From: Sepiola atlantica
Lineage: Eukaryota; Mollusca; Cephalopoda; Sepiida; Sepiolidae
Direction of reading: 5' to 3'
DNA length: 64,000 bases
Assembly (NCBI GenBank): GCA_963556195.1
Contig: OY744531.1
Span: 50,004,700-50,068,699 of the forward strand
This document shows positions 1 to 12,372 of the stretch, piece after piece. Positions within the stretch are counted from its first letter, which is position 1, and the number at the start of each line of letters is the position of its first letter. The notes under the pieces are model-generated. The model saw only the letters and a program-made list of their open reading frames with translations. It had not been told where the DNA came from and ran no database searches. A program made the translations under genes and the position numbers.

Positions 1-660
1 TTGAAACAACAGCACATTAATGAGAGTGTGCCTCAAGGGTAGATCCTTTGACATTTATTATTCTTGATTTTCATAAACAACCTTCCTGATGAAATCGCAT
101 CTTATATGGGTATATTTGTGGATGACACCACACTCTATTCTCGATATGAGGGAAAATCGAAGGCACATATATCCAAGGCAATGGCTGAATCTTTAGAAAA
201 TGACCTCCAGCATGTAGTGGAATGGAGCCATAAATGGATGGTTACATTTAAGGCTATCAAGACAAAGCCTCTTTTATTTTAACAATTGTAAGAAACCTTA
301 CCAACCACCGATTAACATGGCTTATAGAACCCATACGGAGAGTCCAACATTCAAACATTCACAGGTAATTTAAATTGGAATAAATACATAGAAGATACTG
401 CCAAGTCTGCTGCAAAGAAGTTGGGTTCCCTCTACCGTGCAAGAAAACTTCTCACACCTACCAGTATCCTATATCACTTCTCTCTGTTTGTCGACTGAAA
501 TAACATGCAGAAATTTAAATGTAATGTGAACAAGCATCTCGCTGCACAACTCCCCACTTAGGATGCCCGTATAAATCTGGCACTTAATTCACAGTAGCCC
601 CTTACACCTCAGTGACAGTGTACCTTGTTTGGGGTTAATTGAAATAAAAAAGAATTTTTT
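1..660 (+). mobile_element. Non-LTR retrotransposon (Jockey/CR1-like) 3' remnant
   Basis: The translation around 64-282 reads as a reverse-transcriptase palm: an INNLPD-like stretch, then FVDDTTLY where the family has YADDTT, then the EWSHKWMVTF region. Further C-terminal RT matches follow in shifted frames (GNLNWNKYIEDTAKSAAKKLGSLYRA near 365-445). The 3' part (505-650) resembles 59640-59765, including an NVNKH-type C-terminus and an A-rich end. Frameshifts and stops make it a dead fragment. It is probably related to the fuller copy at 28.0-30.7 kb, though the exact clade cannot be fixed by eye. Confidence 0.8.
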
Positions 661-860
661 GAATATATAGTCCTCCATAAACAGATTGTTTCACTGTATT
701 ACAACTATTCAGTGTGGCTAGACAAGTCAGCGTTTATAGCCGGGTTTGAAACCCAACTGTTTTTTCGACATTCGACATTTCTAATAACTGGGCTATCAAT
801 AGGAGGCGACAAGTAAGTGAATTCGTAATTTTTATTTAAATAAATATATATAATAATGCA
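661..860. other. Unannotated AT-rich spacer
   Basis: No coding potential or repeat family is recognised here. A short AT-rich stretch leads into the inverted module at 861. Confidence 0.4.
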
Positions 861-922
861 TGTGGCTTATCTTAACTATTTACTGCAGTTTCCTGAAGCA
901 TCCGATCGTCAGAAGTGTATTA
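861..922 (-). repeat. Single inverted copy of the 70-bp satellite module
   Basis: The 62 bp match, in reverse complement and with a few substitutions and an indel, the 70-bp module found three times at the far end of the satellite array (6864-6933, 7067-7136, 7226-7295). Shared blocks are GTGGCTTATCTTAA, ATTTACTG and ATCGTCAGA. The module therefore bounds the satellite on both sides in opposite orientation. It could be a terminal inverted repeat of a large element or just a dispersed repeat. Confidence 0.65.
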
Positions 923-2021
923 TTAAAATCCTTAACGTCTTTATACATTTTAATACAAACTGATTCATTTGAAAAACCAAATCAGTTTAAATTTGTATTT
1001 AAATGTATACAGATGGTAAGGATTTTGATAATACTGTAGCATGATCTATCCTTTCCACATACTCATACATACATACATACATCACCAGAAGGCGCTCAAA
1101 CTTAATTATCTCCCTTTTTGCCACACTAGAGGGAGCTACGATCTGGTTTATAAAAGATGCAAAACAAAAATATTCTCTCTTTTTTCTCTTCCTTGCTTCG
1201 CCCAATAAATGTGCACCTAACGCGCACACAAAATTGAATGTATGTGATATGCATTCTCTCAGCTTCTTCACACACATCTGCACACACTCTTCCCAGACTT
1301 TATTGAAACTATGCATGCATTTTTACACACACAATCCAACTGTAAGCAAACCTTTTGGGTTTGCATTGAATAATTATTTTTTTCAAACATATCACCTTCG
1401 TTTTGTTTCTTCTAAATGAATAGATATGAAAGTTGGGTACATTTCTCCAACTAACAGTAAATTTAAAGTTAATTCAACTTAACATAGTAGATGCGCCGTA
1501 TTTTTTGATATACTGCTTATCTGTATGCGATATCAGTCACAAGGTTAACTAATTTGCATATCGGTTTTGAAAACAGACATTTTATTAATTGACTATTATT
1601 TGTTATTAATTTTAATTTAATAATTGTTTTATTTTAATATAGCAAATAGTTCTGTTTCGCAATATGCCAAAGAATATTTATTTTCTGGACAAATATTTAG
1701 CATTTATGTTGAAATCTTCCTTTCGGTAACAGAACCGACTTCATTTTCAACAAGTTGCAATCAATTTCTAAATTTCAAGTGTTAAAGTAAATTGATTTCT
1801 TCTTTTTTTCCTTTTTTTACGGTCACATTTCGAAGATAAATAAATTTGTTTCAAAATTATCAAAATGTGTAATGTTTATCTATCTTATATGAGAAAAATG
1901 TTGTTTCGTACTTAGAACAAAGTTACGAATGAAATGTTTATTATTTTAAATTAATGTTTCAAGTAACGAACTTTGCGAAGTGATAGCAAGCTGGAAGAGC
2001 CAGCTAGTGTTTCATTTATTT
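923..2021. other. Unannotated AT-rich sequence
   Basis: No protein family, RNA gene or recognised transposon was found. A short (TACA)n run lies near 1066-1082. A small GC-containing dyad (AGCTGGAAGAGCCAGCT) lies near 1990-2007, just before the satellite array. The remaining sequence looks single-copy within this window. Confidence 0.45.
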
Positions 2022-5000
2022 GCTATAGAATATATATGGAAGGATGCAGCCCAAGCATCCACAAACTATAGAATATATATGGAAGGATGCAGCCCAAGCA
2101 TCCACAAACTATAGAATATATATGGAAGGATGCAGCCCAAGCATCCACAAACTATAGAATATATATGGAAGGATGCAGCCCAAGCATCCACAAAACTATA
2201 GAATATATATGGAAGGATGCAGCCCAAGCATCCACAAACTATAGAATATATATGGAAGGATGCAGCCCAAGCATCCACAAAACTATAGAATATATATGGA
2301 AGGATGCTGCCCAAGCATCCACAAACTATAGAATATATATGGAAGGATGCAGCCCAAGCATCCACAAACTATAGAATATATATGGAAGGATGCAGCCCAA
2401 GCATCCACAAACTATAGAATATATATGGAAGGATGCAGCCCAAGCATCCACAAAACTATAGAATATATATGGAAGGATGCAGCCCAAGCATCCACAAACT
2501 ATAGAATATATATGGAAGGATGCAGCCCAAGCATCCACAAACTATAGAATATATATGGAAGGATGCAGCCCAAGCATCCACAAACTATAGAATATATATG
2601 GAAGGATGCAGCCCAAGCATCCACAAAACTATAGAATATATATGGAAGGATGCAGCCCAAGCATCCACAAACTATAGAATATATATGGAACGATGCAGCC
2701 CAAGCATCCACAAACTATAGAATATATATGGAAGGATGCAGCCCAAGCATCCACAAACTATAGAATATATATGGAAGGATGCAGCCCAAGCATCCACAAA
2801 ACTATAGAATATATATGGAAGGATGCAGCCCAAGCATCCACAAACTATAGAATATATATGGAAGGATGCAGCCCAAGCATCCACAAACTATAGAATATAT
2901 ATGGAAGGATGCAGCCCAAGCATCCACAAACTATAGAATATATATGGAAGGATGCAGCCCAAGCATCCACAAAACTATAGAATATATATGGAAGGATGCA
3001 GCCCAAGCATCCACAAACTATAGAATATATATGGAAGGATGCAGCCCAAGCATCCACAAACTATAGAATATATATGGAAGGATGCAGCCCAAGCATCCAC
3101 AAACTATAGAATATATATGGAAGGATGCAGCCCAAGCATCCACAAAACTATAGAATATATATGGAAGGATGCAGCCCAAGCATCCACAAACTATAGAATA
3201 TATATGGAAGGATGCAGCCCAAGCATCCACAAACTATAGAATATATATGGAAGGATGCAGCCCAAGCATCCACAAAACTATAGAATATATATGGAAGGAT
3301 GCAGCCCAAGCATCCACAAACTATAGAATATATATGGAAGGATGCAGCCCAAGCATCCACAAAACTATAGAATATATATGGAAGGATGCAGCCCAAGCAT
3401 CCACAAACTATAGAATATATATGGAAGGATGCAGCCCAAGCATCCACAAAACTATAGAATATATATGGAAGGATGCAGCCCAAGCATCCACAAACTATAG
3501 AATATATATGGAAGGATGCAGCCCAAGCATCCACAAACTATAGAATATATATGGAAGGATGCAGCCCAAGCATCCACAAAACTATAGAATATATATGGAA
3601 GGATGCAGCCCAAGCATCCACAAACTATAGAATATATATGGAAGGATGCAGCCCAAGCATCCACAAACTATAGAATATATATGGAAGGATGCTGCCCAAG
3701 CATCCACAAACTATAGAATATATATGGAAGGATGCAGCCCAAGCATCCACGAACTATAGAATATATATGGAAGGATGCAGCCCAAGCATCCACAAACTAT
3801 AGAATATATATGGAAGGATGCTGCCCAAGCATCCACAAACTATAGAATATATATGGAAGGATGCAGCCCAAGCATCCACAAACTATAGAATATATATGGA
3901 AGGATGCAGCCCAAGCATCCACAAACTATAGAATATATATGGAAGGATGCTGCCCAAGCATCCACAAACTATAGAATATATATGGAAGGATGCAGCCCAA
4001 GCATCCACAAACTATAGAATATATATGGAAGGATGCTGCCCAAGCATCCACAAAACTATAGAATATATATGGAAGGATGCAGCCCAAGCATCCACAAACT
4101 ATAGAATATATATGGAAGGATGCAGCCCAAGCATCCACAAACTATAGAATATATATGGAAGGATGCAGCCCAAGCATCCACAAACTATAGAATATATATG
4201 GAAGGATGCTGCCCAAGCATCCACAAACTATAGAATATATATGGAAGGATGCAGCCCAAGCATCCACAAACTATAGAATATATATGGAAGGATGCAGCCC
4301 AAGCATCCACAAACTATAGAATATATATGGAAGGATGCAGCCCAAGCATCCACAAACTATAGAATATATATGGAAGGATGCAGCCCAAGCATCCACAAAC
4401 TATAGAATATATATGGAAGGATGCAGCCCAAGCATCCACAAACTATAGAATATATATGGAAGGATGCAGCCCAAGCATCCACAAAACTATAGAATATATA
4501 TGGAAGGATGCAGCCCAAGCATCCACAAACTATAGAATATATATGGAAGGATGCAGCCCAAGCATCCACAAACTATAGAATATATATGGAAGGATGCAGC
4601 CCAAGCATCCACAAACTATAGAATATATATGGAAGGATGCAGCCCAAGCATCCACAAAACTATAGAATATATATGGAAGGATGCTGCCCAAGCATCCACA
4701 AACTATAGAATATATATGGAAGGATGCAGCCCAAGCATCCACAAACTATAGAATATATATGGAAGGATGCAGCCCAAGCATCCACAAACTATAGAATATA
4801 TATGGAAGGATGCAGCCCAAGCATCCACAAACTATAGAATATATATGGAAGGATGCAGCCCAAGCATCCACAAACTATAGAATATATATGGAAGGATGCA
4901 GCCCAAGCATCCACAAACTATAGAATATATATGGAAGGATGCAGCCCAAGCATCCACAAACTATAGAATATATATGGAAGGATGCTGCCCAAGCATCCAC

Positions 5001-6863
5001 AAACTATAGAATATATATGGAAGGATGCAGCCCAAGCATCCACAAACTATAGAATATATATGGAAGGATGCAGCCCAAGCATCCACAAACTATAGAATAT
5101 ATATGGAAGGATGCAGCCCAAGCATCCACAAACTATAGAATATATATGGAAGGATGCAGCCCAAGCATCCACAAACTATAGAATATATATGGAAGGATGC
5201 AGCCCAAGCATCCACAAACTATAGAATATATATGGAAGGATGCAGCCCAAGCATCCACAAACTATAGAATATATATGGAAGGATGCAGCCCAAGCATCCA
5301 CAAACTATAGAATATATATGGAAGGATGCAGCCCAAGCATCCACAAACTATAGAATATATATGGAAGGATGCTGCCCAAGCATCCACAAACTATAGAATA
5401 TATATGGAAGGATGCAGCCCAAGCATCCACAAACTATAGAATATAAATGGAAGGATGCTGCCCAAGCATCCACAAACTATAGAATATATATGGAAGGATG
5501 CAGCCCAAGCATCCACAAACTATAGAATATATATGGAAGGATGCAGCCCAAGCATCCACAAACTATAGAATATATATGGAAGGATGCAGCCCAAGCATCC
5601 ACAAACTATAGAATATATATGGAAGGATGCAGCCCAAGCATCCACAAACTATAGAATATATATGGAAGGATGCAGCCCAAGCATCCACAAACTATAGAAT
5701 ATATATGGAAGGATGCAGCCCAAGCATCCACAAACTATAGAATATATATGGAAGGATGCTGCCCAAGCATCCACAAACTATAGAATATATATGGAAGGAT
5801 GCAGCCCAAGCATCCACAAACTATAGAATATATATGGAAGGATGCAGCCCAAGCATCCACAAACTATAGAATATATATGGAAGGATGCTGCCCAAGCATC
5901 CACAAAACTATAGAATATATATGGAAGGATGCAGCCCAAGCATCCACAAAACTATAGAATATATATGGAAGGATGCTGCCCAAGCATCCACAAACTATAG
6001 AATATATATGGAAGGATGCTGCCCAAGCATCCACAAACTATAGAATATATATGGAAGGATGCAGCCCAAGCATCCACAAACTATAGAATATATATGGAAG
6101 GATGCAGCCCAAGCATCCACAAACTATAGAATATATATGGAAGGATGCTGCCCAAGCATCCACAAAACTATAGAATATATATGGAAGGATGCAGCCCAAG
6201 CATCCACAAAACTATAGAATATATATGGAAGGATGCTGCCCAAGCATCCACAAACTATAGAATATATATGGAAGGATGCTGCCCAAGCATCCACAAACTA
6301 TAGAATATATATGGAAGGATGCTGCCCAAGCATCCACAAACTATAGAATATATATGGAAGGATGCTGCCCAAGCATCCACAAAACTATAGAATATATATG
6401 GAAGGATGCTGCCCAAGCATCCACAAACTATAGAATATATATGGAAGGATGCTGCCCAAGCATCCACAAAACTATAGAATATATATGGAAGGATGCAGCC
6501 CAAGCATCCACAAAACTATAGAATATATATGGAAGGATGCTGCCCAAGCATCCACAAACTATAGAATATATATGGAAGGATGCTGCCCAAGCATCCACAA
6601 ACTATAGAATATATATGGAAGGATGCTGCCCAAGCATCCACAAACTATAGAATATATATGGAAGGATGCTGCCCAAGCATCCACAAAACTATAGAATATA
6701 TATGGAAGGATGCTGCCCAAGCATCCACAAACTATAGAATATATATGGAAGGATGCTGCCCAAGCATCCACAAAACTATAGAATATATATGGAAGGATGC
6801 AGCCCAAGCATCCACAAAACTATAGAATATATATGGAAGGATGCAGCCCAAGCATCCACAAAA
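2022..6863 (+). repeat. 43/44-bp satellite array, about 112 units
   Basis: This is a head-to-tail array of a 43-bp unit of the form ACTATAGAATATATATGG + AAGGATGCAGCCCAAGCATCCACAA. Some units have one extra A (44 bp). Each unit holds an inverted repeat, GGATGC-N7-GCATCC. A common variant changes GGATGCA to GGATGCT, which lengthens the stem to 7 bp with a 5-nt loop. Units are nearly identical. Higher-order periods are visible: 173 bp (43+43+43+44) between about 2347 and 3066, and an exact-looking 304-bp (7-unit) duplication at 6255-6558 and 6559-6862. The T variant is rare at the left and dominant at 6.2-6.75 kb. Open frames across the array on both strands follow from its period and are not genes. 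Confidence 0.97.
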
Positions 6864-7310
6864 CTCCACAATACACGTCTGACGATCTGATTTTCGGTGA
6901 AACTCCAGTAAATCATTAAGATAAGCCACATTTACTATAGAATATATATGGAAGGATGCTGCCCAAGCATCCACAAAACTATAGAATATATATGGAAGGA
7001 TGCAGCCCAAGCATCCACAAAACTATAGAATATATATGGAAGGATGCAGCCCAAGCATCCACAAAACTCCACAATACACGTCTGACGATCTGATTTTCGG
7101 TGAAACTCCAGTAAATCATTAAGATAAGCCACATTTACTATAGAATATATATGGAAGGATGCTGCCCAAGCATCCACAAAACTATAGAATATATATGGAA
7201 GGATGCAGCCCAAGCATCCACAAAACTCCACAATACACGTCTGACGATCTGATTTTCGGTGAAACTCCAGTAAATCATTAAGATAAGCCACATTTACTAT
7301 TTATTATTGT
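6864..7310 (+). repeat. Composite higher-order repeat closing the satellite array
   Basis: Three copies of a 70-bp module (6864-6933, 7067-7136, 7226-7295) alternate with three, two and zero satellite units, giving composite periods of 203 and 159 bp. The module copies appear essentially identical, so amplification was recent. Each contains a 7-bp dyad (AGTAAAT ... ATTTACT). A related inverted copy lies left of the array at 861-922. Confidence 0.9.
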
Positions 7311-7399
7311 TATATAGCTCTATCTAAAAGGATATCGAGCTGCTTGTGTATGCAAGGTATGCTATCTTAATTCGGCTCTGTTTCGATTTTCTAAGTTGA

Positions 7400-7461
7400 T
7401 CTTCATGTTATACATCATCATCATCATCATCATCAGATTAATTTTTAACATGCCTTTGATT

Positions 7462-7552
<91 letters not shown>
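7400..7552. repeat. Compound microsatellite (CAT)n-(TC)n-(TA)n
   Basis: A (CAT)n run lies at about 7408-7436, a (TC)n run at about 7468-7497 and a (TA)n run at about 7499-7550. Nothing coding is seen. Confidence 0.9.
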
Positions 7553-7598
7553 TGTTTTAAGGTTCATATTTAAAAAAAAAAGCATCTATTGTTAAATT

Positions 7599-7729
7599 TA
7601 AGAAGGAATAGGTAAAATAAATACCTTTTGAAGCATAAAGATGCGATATCAATTTCTTTTTTATGAAAAAAAAAAAAAAATGATATCGCATCTTTATGCT
7701 TCAAAGGGTATTTATTTTACCTATTCCTT

Positions 7730-7733
<4 letters not shown>
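7599..7733. repeat. Foldback element, 53-bp arms
   Basis: Arms at 7599-7651 and 7681-7733 are reverse complements with about one mismatch (ATACCTTTTG against ATACCCTTTG). They are separated by about 29 bp ending in a 15-nt A run. The element sits between two (TA)n tracts, as do other foldbacks in this window. No transposase is present, so it is either a MITE-like element or a locally templated inversion. Confidence 0.85.
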
Positions 7734-7819
<86 letters not shown>

Positions 7820-7821
7820 CA
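7734..7821. repeat. (TA)n-(GT)n microsatellite
   Basis: About 66 bp of alternating TA is followed by about 20 bp of alternating GT. Confidence 0.9.
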
Positions 7822-7925
7822 TGTATAAGATTCATATAAGAATAAAATCCGACAGAATGTGAAGAATAATATATGGACGCATCATAAACTATAGAAGACA
7901 GATTCAAATCAAAAACATATCACTA

Positions 7926-7998
7926 GACTAATATTTTGTTTCCTTTTTAACAGAAACTTTCACAAAGTTTCTGCTAATAAAGAAACAAAATATTAGTC
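7926..7998. repeat. Small foldback element
   Basis: GACTAATATTTTGTTTC and a following AACAGAAACTTT are mirrored by AAAGTTTCTG and GAAACAAAATATTAGTC, giving arms of about 35 nt around a tiny loop. It lies directly beside the U2-headed SINE that starts near 8003. Confidence 0.75.
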
Positions 7999-8002
7999 CC
8001 CA

Positions 8003-8190
8003 TTTATTTGACTATCCACTAGGGCAAAGTTAGACACAAGGTCGATTTTTTATGTGGGGATATGCAGCACCTCTTAAAAATGGGCACTCTAGATGTGATA
8101 AAAAGTATAGAAGGCCCCCCCATCCCTACTCTGACCTAGGACAGAAAAGACACCACACTCTGAAGGCCAGAGCTGAGCTAACTGCATCTG
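8003..8190 (-). mobile_element. U2-snRNA-headed SINE, degenerate copy
   Basis: On the minus strand the copy begins with a diverged U2-like head (CTCTGGCCTTCAGAGTGTGG and on to TTTCTGTCC). A family body follows, including a GGTCAG motif, AGAGTGCCC, a CACATTAAAAAxCGACC-type block and the tail CGACCTTGTGTCTAACT. The same body and tail recur at 11101-11335, 31958-32330 and 34605-34775. The head is poorer here than at 11101. Confidence 0.65.
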
Positions 8191-10300
8191 TTCTAAAAAT
8201 GTTTTGAGATATTTTTGTAAGTTTCTCTCTTTGAACAATGGCGTTTACTCGGTCCACATGGTGAAAGCTATTTTCGTTTTTCTCGTCCCTTTTGAACGTG
8301 ATCTTGTTTTGTCGACCTCAACATTTCTTTGTTCTAATTTGAGAACGTCCTCTAACCGTGTGGTCAGTCTCTTTATAAGGAGGCGAGATATTTCCAAGAA
8401 GAATGCAGATACCATTCTTGGGTTTCTTAAATCTGAAGATTTAGGAAAAAATTCATTTTTAGAACAGAAGACTAACGTAGCAGAACTCTCAAATGTAGAT
8501 ATGCTTAACGAGCAAATTACTGCGAGCTATCTGGAAAATAATTCTGACGAACAAGGATTAGGCATACTTCAAAATCATAGAACATAAGCTCAAATGGTCT
8601 AGATTGGATCATGGAACAGGGGTTTAACCCAAGAATGTCGTCAAGGCATCGTATAAGATCTCCATTCTTATTGCAAAGCAGAGGTAGTCACACACAATTG
8701 GGGATAAACTTGTTAAACCTTGCATGACAGAACTGCTCGTCTTGTTCTTGATCAGAACTGTGTCAACAAGCTTAATCAGATAAGTCTTTCGAACAGCATG
8801 TAATTTATGCATTGTTTAATTACAATGCATAAATGACACTTTGCAGGATATAAAATTTCAGGTGATAGAGAAAATCGAACTTTCTTAATTTTAGCCATCC
8901 GGCTGGATGAAACATCAGACGTTGCACATCTCCCTCGACTTTTGGTTTATGCTCGCTCGGTTCATCTCCAAAAATCAGGTTGAGGAGGAGTTCCTCTTCT
9001 GCAGACCACTAACAACAGCAACAAAGGCTAAAGATATTAGAACTTAGTGTCCAATTTTTGAAAAAAAGAAAAACTCATAGGCAAACTTGGTTGATGTCTG
9101 TATGGATGAAGCATCCAGCATGTTCGGCTCTAAATCAGGATTTATGACTCTGGTCAAAGAGAAGAACCCAGACATCATTACAACACACTGCCTGATACAC
9201 CGTGAGGCTCTCAAATTTACCATGGAAACAGTGATCTGCATCGTAAACCATATCAAAGGAGGGGCACTCAACATGAGGTTGTTTCATAGGTTGTGCCAAG
9301 ACATGGATTCTGCTCACCAAGACCAAGACCTCCTCTTTTACACACTTGTTCGTTGGTTATCAATGGGTAATGTTCTTGCTTGTGTATTTGAACTTTTTGA
9401 TGAATTGCAGATATTTCTGGCAGCCCAAGGGAAGAAAACGGAGCGCCTGTAAAATGACATCCACGGGCCATTCAAGTTTAGCCTTGCTTACTTGGCAGAT
9501 GTATTTGAAGCTTTGAACAGACTCAACCGATAACTACAGGGCCCAGATACCACCATCATAATACATACCAATGCCATTAAGTCTTTCCTGGTAATGTAGC
9601 TTATTTTTCACATCTGAGCGAGGTCATTGGGGAAAAACCTTTTGCTGATAAGCTGTAAAAAGAGATCAAGGAACACTTGATACTCCCCCAAGAAGAGTTC
9701 AAACGGTATTTTCATGAAACTGATAGAAATGAAAATGTCAGCTGACACTTGAACGCAATTATTTTCCGATGCAATGGGGATGATCTTCCTGATGAGATTC
9801 AAGAGGAATTCTTGGAGTTCATCAACAACGTTGCAGTAAAAGAGGAGTTCCGGGAACAGCAACAATTCAACAGCTCTGACTGCTGGGTTAAGATGTTCTC
9901 TGCTTTTCCCAAGACCAGCAAATTTGCTCTGAAAGTACTCATTCCTTTCTCATCCACTTATCTCTGCGAAACTGGTTACTCTACTCTCTTGGTGATAAAA
10001 TCGAAGGCAAGAAACAGGCTGAATGCTAAAGCAGACATGCGATGTACCTTCAGCCATACACACCCTTGTATTGATTAGCTTGTAGGTAAGACGCAGATAC
10101 ATTCTTCACATTAAATATTAATACTGCCATGGTTAATAAACATTAAGAAAGATTAATAAAGGTTATATTTTTCTTTCTGCTGTGATTCATATTTTAAAAT
10201 TAAAATTTTAAAATAATCTGTTCTTTTTAAAATTTGTACATGTTTAGAAGACTTATAAATGAGCGGGCCATGGATTAAAAAAGTTTGAAAAACACTGGTT
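8191..10300 (+). mobile_element. hAT transposon (ZBED5-like transposase) pseudogene
   Basis: Transposase similarity runs in broken frames. Near 8640-8810 the translation contains KQRGSHTIGDKLVKPC. Near 8840-8980 it contains LAIRLDETSDVAHLPRLLVYAR, the first catalytic-Asp region of hAT enzymes. At 9087-9452 it reads DEASSMFG and then TTHCLIHREAL and TLVRWLSMGNVL, typical of the ZBED5/GTF2IRD2-like branch. At 9749-10078 it ends with FALKVLIPFSSTYLCETGYSTLL and KARNRLNAKADMRC, the C-terminal hAT dimerisation domain. Stops and frameshifts between these blocks show it is dead. A hAT-like terminal repeat (AAGTTTGAAAAACACTG, 10281-10297) marks the 3' end. The 5' terminus was not located, and the ORF at 8204-8587 is not recognised as transposase. 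Confidence 0.85.
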
Positions 10301-10905
10301 TAGAAGATAGACTTACATAATCATATACATTCTGAAACTACATAAATCAGAGTACTTAAATAAGTAGTTTCAGCTTGAAAAAAGTGGTATAATTATATCT
10401 TGGAGTCTGTGTTCGCACCTGACGTCCATAGAATGCATGGTAGCAATATACAACAGATGTAGGATACAACTGTGGAATTTCCACGGGTCCCACTAGTTAT
10501 GTTGTAATAGATTGTGTTTTTTTATCAGTACGGATGAATAGTAAGTTTTCTGAGATAGAAGTAAGTTTCCACATACTTTTGTTATTGAAATTCTTTGTTG
10601 GTGTTTTGAACTCGGCAGATTCAAATGCTGCCACTAATTGAAACGGAAGATGAAAGAAACGTACCAACCATTTTCTGATTTTCTATTTTGTTTTTTTAAT
10701 TTTGGCTTTTTTTCGATGCATATTTTCCTGCAGGTGTTCATCGACTTTCAACTCATTTTCTCTTTACTGTTCTTGCCAGAAATTTGTGGCATTCTTCAAA
10801 AAAAAAATCAATATTGAAAATTTCTTCATTTTGCATAAAAAAAACTGTGCCCAAGTTTTATTGATATTTTGTCCTCATTCTTTAAATATCTCCGTATTGT
10901 ACTCT
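10301..10905. other. Unannotated AT-rich sequence
   Basis: No recognised feature. The hydrophobic frame that starts near 10702 comes from T-rich and TACC-type composition and is not a supported gene. Confidence 0.4.
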
Positions 10906-11100
10906 CAACATGCATACCTACTTACTTACCAATTTACCTCTATACCTACTTACTTACCAATTTACCTCTATATCTACCAGTGCACAGCAATGTATTTTAC
11001 CTATCCACGAATCAATAAATTGGTTTACGGCAATTCACAAACAAATATTGTAAATTTTATTATTACTATCTTTTTACTCTTTAAACATCTTTGCATCAGT

Positions 11101-11335
11101 ACCACTCTTTGGACTTTTGGCCAAGAACAAAGTGTAGTATCTGTTCTGATGTTACACTTCATCTTTTCTGTCTTCAGTCAGTGAAAGACAAATTCTTTTT
11201 GACTAAGGCAATTTTTATTTTTGTCCTAATCCAGAGTGCCTCTTTTCGGGGAGCTGAATGTTTTCACATTAAAAACCAACCCTGTGTCTAAATCTGCCCT
11301 CTTGGGGAAGCAAGCAGATAGGGACAATTGTATTT
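11101..11335 (+). mobile_element. U2-snRNA-headed SINE, best-preserved head
   Basis: Positions 11102-11150 align with U2 snRNA nucleotides 1 to about 46: CTTTTGGC, AAGAxCAA and then GTGTAGTATCTGTTCT exactly, the last including the GUAGUA branch-recognition sequence. A non-U2 body follows (CTGTCTTCAGTCAGTG, TTTTTATTTTTGTCCTAATC, GAGTGCCTCTTTTCGGGGAG), with the tail at about 11260-11330. Snurp-derived SINEs are a known class; assigning this family to it is an inference from these matches. No target duplication was sought in detail. Confidence 0.75.
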
Positions 11336-11899
11336 ACTTATCTACCAATGTGCCTATCTATCTAGTAATGTATCTACGAAACTAGCTATGTACTTACCAA
11401 TATACCTACCAATCTGCCAATATACCTACATAACAATGTAGCTATCTACAAACATATTTACCTACCTAACAATGTATCCACCTTCCAACGTATCTTCCTA
11501 TCTTCCAATGTATATACCTATCTACCAGTTTACATACCTATAAATATACTCAATTACCTACTAATGAAACCTAGCAATCTATCAACACATCTACCTATCT
11601 ACGAGCATACTTGCCTATCTACCAATGTAATACATATATAACAATGTTAATATTACTAAACAAATATTTTATTTAGTTCGCGGGGCTGGATATAAAGAAA
11701 GAATATGGACTAAATAAATCGTTTGTTTAGTATATTTCATACGCAAAAAATAGCATCAACAAAAAGAGCAGCTGTCTGAAATAAATGTCCAATATTAAAA
11801 ACCAGGGAATCCGGCCTATAAAAATCTTGCCTCAACCAAGGAAATGACTTCCAAAGAAAATCTGTCGCATTTCAGGATATGTAGTTTAAATAATGACCA

Positions 11900-11968
11900 T
11901 GGTAGGCTAGTTTGGAAGTCAATTTCTAAAAGCCTTTCAACACATGCCAGCATGTTACCCTGATGATG
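11900..11968 (-). mobile_element. LINE 3' end fragment
   Basis: In reverse orientation this gives the CATGCTGGCATGTG-type end preceded by AAAAGxxxTTTxxAAA and GACTTCxAAACTA. It matches the 3' ends at 37140-37215 and 42245-42345. A short ATG/ATC repeat follows at about 11969-11992. Confidence 0.6.
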
Positions 11969-12372
11969 AATGATGATGATGATCATGATGACACTTACCA
12001 ATGCACCTACCTTTCTACCAACATACTTATTTGCCAATGTACATCCAAATCTATCAATTTACATACTTACCTACAAACGTACTTACCTACAAATGTAATT
12101 TACTAATCTACTATCTACCTATCTACCACCACTCATAATACTGAAAGCAATTCACAAGTACACAATGTACCTACCTATCTACCAATGTGCCGACTTATCT
12201 ACCACTGTACCTATTAATATACTTACCTAATATTTACCAACATATTCATCTACATAGCAATGTATCAATCTACTTTCCAATACATCTAACAATCTACCTA
12301 CTTATCTACCCACATACATCTGTCAACATACTTATCTACCAGCGTACCTACCTATCTAAATATGTATCAAAT

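Larger units (their letters stand above)
10906..12372 (+). repeat. Degenerate TACC/TATC repeat field
   Basis: A loose repeat of the type TACCTACCTATCTACCAATG recurs through 10915-10985, 11335-11640 and 11995-12372. It looks like an old, heavily mutated tetranucleotide-derived minisatellite. It is interrupted by a U2-headed SINE (11101-11335) and by a block that includes a LINE 3' end (around 11640-11990). Confidence 0.8.

Noticed and set aside
2066..6825. Many overlapping ORFs on both strands across the satellite
   Set aside because: They are forced by the 43/44-bp period (three 43-mers plus one 44-mer keep frame) and translate to the same repeated peptide. No start context or conserved domain.
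2022..6863. CRISPR-like array
   Set aside because: Units are contiguous with no spacers, the genome context is animal, and no cas-like gene exists.
6864..7295. CTGACGA ... GAAAC in the 70-bp satellite module, resembling a hammerhead core
   Set aside because: Both strands of the core are present, also in the copy at 861-922. However, stem II would open with a U-U mismatch and the required stems I and III and cleavage triplet are not found nearby.
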